DNA from: Verrucomicrobiota bacterium
GTDB taxonomy: Bacteria > Verrucomicrobiota > Verrucomicrobiia > Chthoniobacterales > SZAS-18
Length of the DNA: 64,000 nt
Assembly: GCA_018240025.1 (NCBI GenBank)
Contig: JAFEGM010000018.1
Location: 12,984 to 76,983 of the forward strand
Direction of reading: 5' to 3'
Shown here piece by piece: positions 25,157 to 34,100 of this stretch; within the stretch, counting starts at the first letter, position 1; every line of letters starts with the position of its first letter. The notes under the pieces were generated by a model. The model worked only from the letters and a program-made list of their open reading frames with translations, searched no databases and had not been told where the DNA came from. Made by a program: the position numbers and the translations under genes.

Positions 25157-25594
25157 GTGCCTCCGCTCTCCACGTTGGTCTTGTTGCTTGGACTCGCCTT
25201 ACTGATTCCGCTCAACCTTTGGGAGGGCTATTTCCCGAGGTTCGTCGGCGACCACTACCGGTTGCCCTCGGCCGAGCTGAAGCTGGTGCCGGCCCTGCGC
25301 GACCCCGAACCCAGCGGCCCCAGGTACTCTGTGCAGGTTCCGTTCGAACTGCTGCGCTATTCCACCGTCCTTCCGGCCAACGCGCTCCTGCCTCCCAAGG
25401 AGCAGGGCCTGGGGGCGGTCAATGTCCTCGTGAAGACGGATTACTACTTCACGACGATTCGCCGGTCCGCCCAGCCGTCGCTGCTGATTGCCTCAACGAC
25501 GTTGTTTTCCTGGCTCTTGCTGGCTCTGACCGAAGAGCGTCGCCGACGACGCCGCGCAGGGCAGGTCGCAGCCGCGGCCGGCAGCGGCGCATGA
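25157..25594 (+). CDS. Small membrane hypothetical protein
   Basis: From the GTG at 25157 the protein has 145 residues and begins directly with a membrane helix (STLVLLLGLALLIPLNLW). An extracytoplasmic domain of about 85 residues follows, with VPFELLRYSTVLPANALLP. A second helix (SLLIASTTLFSWLLLAL) and a very basic tail (EERRRRRRAG) indicate an inside C-terminus. A TTG at 25076 would add 27 unconvincing residues. No family is recognised. Confidence 0.55.
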   Translation: MPPLSTLVLLLGLALLIPLNLWEGYFPRFVGDHYRLPSAELKLVPALRDPEPSGPRYSVQVPFELLRYSTVLPANALLPPKEQGLGAVNVLVKTDYYFTTIRRSAQPSLLIASTTLFSWLLLALTEERRRRRRAGQVAAAAGSGA

Positions 25595-25753
25595 ACTAGC
25601 GCGAGCCTTTTCCCGCCTCGAGGTACATCCGCCCATAGCAGTCGACCAGACAGCCGGCTCCGACTAGCGAGGCGCGAGGAAGGCCCGATAGACCAAGCCC
25701 ACGAGCAGAATCCGCCAAATCATTGCTCGACGCTCGCGCTCTCGCCGACGGGG

Positions 25754-26902
25754 TCAAGGCCACTCCCCGTGCTCGAACTCCGCGGCGTGCTCGCCGTGTC
25801 GCGGGGGCGGGCGGCGGATGGGCGGACGCTCTCCATTGACCTGTAACGGCGAAGCCAGCAGGCGGAGATCGCCGGCGGAAGGGTGTGGCACCGACTGCAG
25901 CATGCCGCTGGCGAGCAGGTGCGGATCGGCGAAGACCTCCGCGAGAGCGTTGACCGGTCCGCATGGCACGCCGGCGGCCTGGATGCGCGCGAGCCACTCG
26001 GCAGCGGGCCGGCGGGCGAACTCGGCCTGCAGGAGCGGGACGAGAACGTCGCGGTGGCGCACCCGCGCGGGGTTGGATGCGAACCGCGGGTCGTCGGCCC
26101 AGGCCGGTTGAGCCAGCGCCTCGCAGAGCGCGCGGAACTGCCCGTCGTTGCCGACCGCCAGGGCGATGGGCTGGTCGGCCGTCTCGAAGGTCTGGTAGGG
26201 CACGATCGTGGGATGCGCATTCCCAAGCCGGCCGGAGTCCTGGCCGGTGACGAGATACTCCTGGCCGCGATTGGCCAGCCAGGCGAGCTGGGTCTCGAAG
26301 AGCGGGATCTCGAGGCTCGCACCGACGCCCGTGCGTTCGCGCCGGTAGAGGGCTGCCGCAATCGACTGGGCAGCGAAGAGGCCGCAGACGATGTCTGCCA
26401 CGGCAACCCCGACCTTGCGCGGACCGCTTTCGGCGTCGCCGGTGATCCCCATAACGCCGCCGCGGGCCTGGACCAGGAAATCGTAACCGGGGAGGTCGGC
26501 GTCAGGGCCCGGCCCGAAGCCGGTGATCGACGCATAGACCAGCCGCGGGTGGTCGCGCCGCAACGATGCTGCATCGAGTCCGAACTTCGCCAGCGTGCCG
26601 CGGCGGAAGTTCTCGATGACCACGTCCGCCTGCGCGGCCAGCCGCCGCACGCGCGCCAGATCTTCGGGGTTGCCGAAGTCCGCCGTGATCGAGCGCTTGT
26701 TGCGGTTCGCGGAGAGGAAATAGGCCGATTCGCCGCCCACGAACGGCGGGCCCCAATGCCGTGTGTCGTCGCCGCGGCCGGGTGACTCGACCTTGACGAC
26801 ATCGGCCCCGAGGTCGCCCAGCAGCATCGTGCAATACGGTCCGGCCAGCACCCGCGAGAGGTCCAGCACCCGCACACCTTCCAACAGCAGCGCCGAAGCC
26901 AT
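25754..26902 (-). CDS. CaiB/BaiF (class III) CoA-transferase
   Basis: This 382-residue enzyme starts GVRVLDLSRVLAGPYCTM, with the family's GADVVKVESPGRGDDTR at 33-49. NKRSITADF, VVIENFRRG and GYDFLVQARGGVMGITG are also present. The catalytic aspartate is probably Asp170 in VGVAVADIVCG, matching the formyl-CoA transferase position. Class III enzymes move CoA between carboxylic acids (for example formate/oxalate, succinate/mesaconate or carnitine derivatives). It begins 5 nt after an ABC-type solute-binding protein. The pair suggests uptake followed by CoA activation of an organic acid, which is not identifiable here. Confidence 0.93.
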   Translation of the reverse strand: MASALLLEGVRVLDLSRVLAGPYCTMLLGDLGADVVKVESPGRGDDTRHWGPPFVGGESAYFLSANRNKRSITADFGNPEDLARVRRLAAQADVVIENFRRGTLAKFGLDAASLRRDHPRLVYASITGFGPGPDADLPGYDFLVQARGGVMGITGDAESGPRKVGVAVADIVCGLFAAQSIAAALYRRERTGVGASLEIPLFETQLAWLANRGQEYLVTGQDSGRLGNAHPTIVPYQTFETADQPIALAVGNDGQFRALCEALAQPAWADDPRFASNPARVRHRDVLVPLLQAEFARRPAAEWLARIQAAGVPCGPVNALAEVFADPHLLASGMLQSVPHPSAGDLRLLASPLQVNGERPPIRRPPPRHGEHAAEFEHGEWP

Positions 26903-26907
26903 GGCGA

Positions 26908-27906
26908 CTACTTGATCCCGAGCTCCTGCTTGGCGCGCTGCAGCAGATCGAGCTTCACCCAGTCGGCGGCGCGCGGCGGCGTCGCCATCTTGCCGGCGCC
27001 GATGCGAACCATGAGATCGGTAGTGGCCTGCACGTGCTCGACGGTGATGTCGTAGGTGAACTTCGCATTCTCCACCGCGGCCTGGTAGTCGGCAGGCGTC
27101 AGCTGCCCTTTGAACAGGGATTCGCAGACGTACTTCTGCGCCAGGGCGGGCTGATCGAGGAAGAGCTTTGTCGCCTCGACGAAACAGGCGGCGACGCGGC
27201 GCGCGACCTCGGGTTGCTCCCGGTACATCTTCTCCGTCATGACCAGTGCCCGGATCGGTTCGCCGATCTCGGTGTCGTAAGGCTTCATGAGCTCGACGCC
27301 GATCCCGCTGGCGATGGCCTGCGTGCTCTGCGGCTCGCTTTGGCTCATGGCGTCGATTTGTTTCCCCATCAGCGCCTGATTCAGGTCGGCGTAAGGGAGG
27401 TAGAAAATACGAACATCTTTCCCGGGCTGCTCCGAGTAGCTCAGGCCGAACTTGGTCAGCTCGGCGAAAAGGCAGAGCTCCTGCGGCCCGCCGCGGGTGA
27501 CGCCGACGCGCTTGCCCTTGAGATCGGCAATGGTCTTGATCCCGCTGTCCTTGCCCGCCACCAGACGCACTCCGCCGCGGGCGAAGCCGGCGATGATGTA
27601 CACCGGCGATCCGCCCGCGCGGCCGGAGATGGCGGCTTCGAGCGCGCTGGCGGCGAGGTCGATCTCGCCCGCCATGATGGCCGGAACGATGTCGACGCCT
27701 TTGGCGAACATCTGCTCCTTGAACTCCAATCCGTGCTTCGGCCCGAGTTCCTTGAGGTAGGAAACTGCGCCGTAGTGCGCGAACTTGAGGTTGCCCAGGC
27801 GCACGACATCGCGCTTGGCTTGAGCGGGAAGCGAGGGCGCAGCGGCCCAAGTGAAAGCACCGAGGAGAGCGGCCGCGAGCAGTCGGAGTTTGGAAGGCAT
27901 ACGCAT
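26908..27906 (-). CDS. ABC-type solute-binding protein, NMT1/SsuA-like
   Basis: This 332-residue periplasmic binding protein has a signal peptide (LLAAALLGAFTWAAAPSLPAQA) cleaved near residue 29. The mature part has the NMT1/TauA/SsuA-like fold: FKEQMFAKGVDIVPAIMAGEIDLA, a KTIADLKGKRVGV segment near 130 and a C-terminal helical region. These receptors bind sulfonates, thiamine precursors, nitrate-like ligands or aromatic acids. No ABC permease or ATPase is adjacent. The only partner is the CoA-transferase 5 nt downstream. A second ATG two codons in (27900) is an alternative start. Confidence 0.88.
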   Translation of the reverse strand: MRMPSKLRLLAAALLGAFTWAAAPSLPAQAKRDVVRLGNLKFAHYGAVSYLKELGPKHGLEFKEQMFAKGVDIVPAIMAGEIDLAASALEAAISGRAGGSPVYIIAGFARGGVRLVAGKDSGIKTIADLKGKRVGVTRGGPQELCLFAELTKFGLSYSEQPGKDVRIFYLPYADLNQALMGKQIDAMSQSEPQSTQAIASGIGVELMKPYDTEIGEPIRALVMTEKMYREQPEVARRVAACFVEATKLFLDQPALAQKYVCESLFKGQLTPADYQAAVENAKFTYDITVEHVQATTDLMVRIGAGKMATPPRAADWVKLDLLQRAKQELGIK

Positions 27907-28150
27907 GGGAAACGACGGAGGGTGCCGGGCATCGTCGAGGAGGGTCAAGCTCCGCCGAAGGCAGGCCGCGCCGGAGTCACCCGGGTGAGGGGTATAGATG
28001 CAGGGCCGGATTCTTCGCCCCCAGCGTAAACCGCTTTGCAATTTCCAGAGTTTCCGGCACCCTCGGCGCACCCCTCTCGGCAACACGGTTTCGTCTCGAC
28101 GGTCCCAGGCCCCCCAGAAGTTCTCCGCAGTGAACAGCCTCTCCCTTTGG

Positions 28151-31100
28151 ATGCGGCAGCCGCGCGTTCGCGCCTGCCTTCTTCTCACGCTCAGCCTTTG
28201 CGCGCTGCTGCCCGGACGGGTGCGGGGCGAGGCCATGCTCCAGTACTTCAATACCGAGTGGCGCGAGATCGCCGACAAAATGCCGGAGCTGGCCGAGGCG
28301 GGCTACACCTCGCTCTGGCTGCCGCCGCCGACCAAGGGCTCGGGCGGTCTGTCGGTCGGTTACGATCTCTGGGATCGCTTCGACCTCGGCTCGAAGGATC
28401 AGCGCGGCAGCGTGCGCACCCGCTACGGCACGGAGGCCGATCTGCTTCGCCTCGTCGAGATCGCGCATCGCTTCGGCATCCGCGTGTACTTCGACAACAT
28501 CATGAACCACAACGCGTTCGATGTGCCGGGCTACAACGAGTTCACGCCCATCGACATCTACCCGGGGTTCGTGCCGGAGGATTTCCATCTGCGCGTCACG
28601 CCGGAGGGATTCTACCGGAAGTGGGATAATGTCCGCTCCTATGGCGATGCCTGGCAGGTGCAGAACCTCGGTCTGGCCGATCTCATCGACATCGCGCAGG
28701 AGACGCCGAACAACGTCAATTTCGGCACCTTCGAGGGCGCGCAGTCGCCCAAGATCAGCTTCAAGCGGCATCCGCAGAACACCGAGTATTACCTCGATCT
28801 CGACCTGCCCATTCCCTTCACGAATCCGGCCGGGACGTTCAACTCCTACACCTTCTCCAACAAGGAGCCGTTCCAGGATGTCGGCTACACCAACTCCCAG
28901 GGGGCGTTCGTCGCAGCCGCGGCGGCGAATGGGCGCTTCGACTTCGAGGATCTGAACGGCAACGGCAAGCACGACGCGGGCGAGCCGAGCGAGCCGTTCA
29001 CCGACACCGGCATCGACCCGACCAATCCGGCGCATCGCACCGCGGCCTGGGGCTTCGGCGACGGCAAGTACAACATGGGCACCGTGGTCAACGAGGACGT
29101 GGGCGCCCTGCTCATCCGCTCGGCCCGCTGGCTGCTCGATCGCACCAAGGCCGACGGTCTGCGGCTCGACGCGGTGAAGCACGTGCCCGACTACTTCTTC
29201 GGCCAGCAATCCGGCGCCGGGAAGGATTACAGCAGCGCCGGCTACCTCGGGCAGGCGCAGGAGCAGTTCAATCTGACGCGCGGCTTCAGCGACTGGAACA
29301 ACCACCGCGACTCCGTCTTCAACAGCGAGCAGGGGCGCGACGACGCCATGATGTTCGGCGAGCACCTCGGCAATCCGCCGCCGTACGGCGGCTACTGGGA
29401 TGCCGGCATGCGGTTGGTCGACAACGACCTGCGCAGCAGCCTCAACGGCATTTTGGGCAATCCGAGCGCGACGCTGGCGGGGCTCGATCAACCCGGCGGC
29501 TACGGCTTCGCGCCGGCCCTCGGGGTGATGCACGCGCAGAGCCACGACAACGACTACGCGGCGCGCTCGGAATTGCAGACGGCGCTCTATTTCACCCGCG
29601 CCGGCATCGGATTGGTGTACACCGACGGCAACTATCAGGCACAGACCCTCGGCCAGTCCGGCGGCGCCTTTCCGCGGCACGCCAACACCAATTTCCTCGG
29701 GCAGTACGGCGACGGCCGCATCCCGAACATGCTCTACGTGCACCAGCAGTTCGCCCGCGGGGATCAGATCCCGAAGTGGGGCGACAACGACGTGGTCGCC
29801 TACGAGCGCCGCGACAAGCGGGAGAACGGCGGCATGACCGACGCGGACGGCACAACCATGCTGTTCATGCTGAACGACAATTACGCCTCCGGCCAGGCGC
29901 GGTCGATCACCACCACGTTCCCGAACGGCGCCTATCTCTTCAATTACTCCACCTACGGCGGCGGGTTCTACGTCACGGTGCCGGCGAACCAGCAGATGAA
30001 CAGCGTGATCATCCCGCCGGGCGGATACTTCGCGTTTTCCTGGCGCAGCCCGGAGCAGACGGCCGCCTTCGCGGGTTCCGAGGTGAAGCCGATCACCATT
30101 CGCCAAGGCACGCAGCCGGTGGGCTTCGTCAATGTGGTGCGCAAGGACGGCCCGGACGGCGATCCGGGATTCAACCCCTACGGACTCCCCGACGCGAACA
30201 CGACGGACTATTCCTACACCATCGCCCTTCCGCGGGTGACCGACGGCACCAATCTGAGCTTCATCGCGCGCGGCGACGGCTCCGCGGAGAACATGCTGCT
30301 CGAACTCGACGGCGGCGTCGACGTGAACTCGCAGATGGGCCTGGGCCCGACGACCGGCGAGCTACGCGATCATCCGCCGGCGCTTAGCACCGACACCTTC
30401 CTCGGCTACGAGCAGATGCAGTTCGTCCGCCGCACCACGGAGAAGTTCGCGGCCCGCAACACTACGCGCAATGTCATCGGCTCGCCCGGCGCGGAATCCT
30501 ACGAAGCGGTCATCGGCACCGCCGGGCTGACGGTCAACAACGGCAGCGGCCTGAACACCAACACGAACACCGCCGCCTACATTTACCACGACCCTGCGGC
30601 GACCCGCGACATCGACACGCAGCTGCAGTTCAACCCGCCGCCGCAGAGCGCGGTCAATCAGCCTATCACCGTGCGCGTGAAGTCGGGCTATCAGTTCCAG
30701 ATCAGCCGGGTCTGGCTGTACTACACCACCGACGGCCTGACCTTCCCCGAGGGCAGCGGCGGGGTGGGGCGGGGGACGACGCAGGTGGTCGAGCTCGCCT
30801 TCGATACCCACGGCAATCCAGACGGCTCCAACATCACCGACTGGTGGGTGGGCACGATTCCCGCGCTGCCGAATGCGACCAAGCTGCGCTACAAAATCGG
30901 CGGCAGCGGCACCGTCTCTCCGAGCGTCTTCCCCGGCAATGCCGCCAGCGTCGATCTCAAGCTCCGCATGGAGACGGTCTTCCAGGTCACCGGCTTCAAT
31001 GCGACCACAGCGACGGTTTTCCCGCACAACGACTACGGCGTGCGGCAGACCGGGCTGAAGGAAGGCTTCCACTTCCTGCGCGTGCGGCAGTTCCTCGACC

Positions 31101-34100
31101 GGGCCGGCCGCGCCAGCATCTACAACACTTACACCCAGACGTTCTACTACGACGCCGAGCGCCCGGGCGGAGAGATCAAGTTCCCGTCCAACGATGGCGA
31201 TACCGTCGGCGGCTCGCAGTACGGGGTGGTCGTGCGGGCGGATTCGACCGTGACCAAGGTGCTCTACCGCATCCTCGATGGCGATCCGTCGAACGACGAC
31301 TCGGCCACCACGACCAACAATGGCAACGGCGCCTGGGTCGCGGCCACGGAGCAGACTGCGAGCCTCTCGGTACGGAGCCAGTTCGACCGCGAATTCCGCT
31401 TCAATTACGTCAACATCCCGGCCACCGGCACGGCCACCATTCAGGTGCGGTTGCTCGAGGTCAGCTCCTCGAGCGACATGAATCTGTCCGACGTGGACGG
31501 GCACTTCACGACGCTCACCCGCACGGTCAACACGGCCGGACCCGATGTGCGCATGTTCGTGGCCTTTCCGCAGAACGACGGAGAGGTCGTCGGGCAGGGC
31601 TACGTGATGAAGGTCTACTTCGCCAAGTCGCTGGCCGACGGCACCACCACGCCGCAGCTCATCTCACGCTTCCTCATCCGCATCGGCTCGAACGAGGCCG
31701 GCGATGCGGGCGTGATCCAGTCGCCCACCGGTTACTCGATCAACTACAACGTGAACGCTCAGTTCCACGAGCTGGCCTATACGTTGCCGAATCTCTACAA
31801 CGATCTGCCGAATTTCCTGCACAAGATCACCGTCACCCACACGCGGCCGGGCAATCTGCCGGTGCTGACGGCAACGCGGTTGGTCCGCGCCTTCCCCGCG
31901 CCGCGGCCGCCGGACATTATCTTCGTCAATCCGCCGGAGTTCACCTCGGATGGCCAGCCCTTCGTCATCGTGCTGCCCGACAAGCCAAGCCCGACGCCCG
32001 AGGAGCGCAGCTACACGGTGCGCATCAGCACGGCTCTGAGCGCGGATCGCGTTTCGCTGGCTTCGGTCATCGGCACCGTGCTGCCGGGCAATTTCGTGCT
32101 GTCGCCTTCCAATCCGACCGTGACCGGCAACGCCAAGCTCTGGGACTTCACCTGGCAGAACATCCAGGCCGGCAGCTACCAGTTCCTCGGCGGCGTCTTC
32201 CTCCCCGGCAACAACACGACCGTGGCCGACAACACCGCCACGCGGAACGTGCAGGTGGTCTTCCGGCAGCTCGTCACGCCCACGCCGGGGGATGACGACC
32301 ACGATGACGACGGCCTGTATAACACGCTCGAGACGACCGTGGTGGCGCTGCCGCTGGGCAATCCCGAGACTTGGACGAATGGCGACGTCCATCTCTACTT
32401 CATCTCCGGCAAGACCGATCCGCTCTCGCCCGACACGGACGACGACGGTCTGCCCGACGGCCTGGAGTCCGGCTGGGTGACGGCCGGCACCGCCACCAAT
32501 CCCGCCACCGATACCAACGGCGACGGCGTCCCGAACTTCATTCCCGACGAGGATCCGCCGATCTTCAACACGACCGACAACGCCACGCGTCCGCCCGGCT
32601 ACGAGCTGTACGATCCGTGGCCCTACGATCTCAATCGGTCCCGCACCGATCTCATCGCCGGTACAATGACGAATCCGGCCAAGGCCGACACCGACGGCGA
32701 CGGACTGAAGGACGGCGTGGAGGACGCTAACCGCAACGGTCGCGTGGACATCGTCACGACCGATGCCAACGGCAATATCACCGGCGTCATCAAGCATCCG
32801 CCGACCGTCTACAACACGTCGCGCATCGACCGCACAAAGCTGCCGGCCGGCGCGCTGTTCATGGAGACCGATCCGAACAACGGGGACTCCGATGGTGACG
32901 GCATCCCGGACGGTCAGGAGGACCTGAATGGCAACGGCGTGGTCGATCTGGCCATCATCGATCGCGACGTCACCGACGGGAACGGCAACTTCGTCGTACT
33001 CGGTGTGCTGAACGACGACTCCAACGCGCTCGGCTTCGGGAACTACTCGGACTATTGCTATTCCTACACCGACACCTCGGTCTCGCCGGCCAAGTTCTAC
33101 CAGTTCAAGCGGCTCGATAAGCGCAAGCTGCGCGCGGCCGTGACCGGTTTCCCGCGCATCAATCCGGCCAACGGCCACACCATCGACGTCATCTACCTCG
33201 AGACCGACCCGCGCGATGCCGACACCGACGGCGACGGCCTGCCCGACGGCTGGGAGGTGGCGCACGCGCTCGACCCGCTCGATTCCGGCATCGCCGGCCA
33301 GAACTCGCTCCGCACGGGCAAGGCCACGCTCGTGGTCAATGGCGCGCAGGGAGATCCGGACAACGACGGCTTCAACAACCTGGCCGAGTTCCTCAACGGC
33401 ACCGATCCGCGCGTGCCGAACACCGGCGTACCTCCGCCACCGAATGCCATCGTCATCGGGCCGCAGAATCCGCCGGCCGTGGTCGGCGGGGTGAGCAACG
33501 CCAAGGAGTTCACCGATTGGAAGATCTCCGACCTGGTGGTGCTGGACGAGTACGACGGCGATGGCCCGAATAACCAGGGTAGCGACGTCTATCACGCCTA
33601 CGACGGCTTCGATTCCTCGCGCGACATCGTGGCGTTCTACGCCCACGACGGCGGCGCGGCTGCTCAAGGCGGCGACGACAAATTCTACTTCCGCGTCGAT
33701 CTGCACGACCTCCGTGCCTTCGCGGAACAGGGCAATCTGGATCTCTACGTCGTGGTCAACACCGGCCAGCCGGGCTCCGGCGAGCGAGCGCTGCCCGACG
33801 ACGTCGACACCGCCACCGACATGCGCTGGCAGGTCGTGGTGGCCTGCTACGAGTCGAACAAGGGCGCGGTCTACGTCGACACGAATCCGCTCTCGAATTC
33901 CTCCACCATCGGGCAGGAGCTGACCCAGTTCGGTGTGCAGCGGCGCGATCAGAACACGCCCAACGGGTTCCTGAAGTCCTACTACAACAGCGATCTCGAC
34001 GCGGTGGAGTTCAGCATCAGCCGCCAGGCGCTGCTCGATGCCGGCTGGAATGGGCTCAACGCGCGTGACCTGAAGTTCCAGGTCTTCACGACCAAGGACG

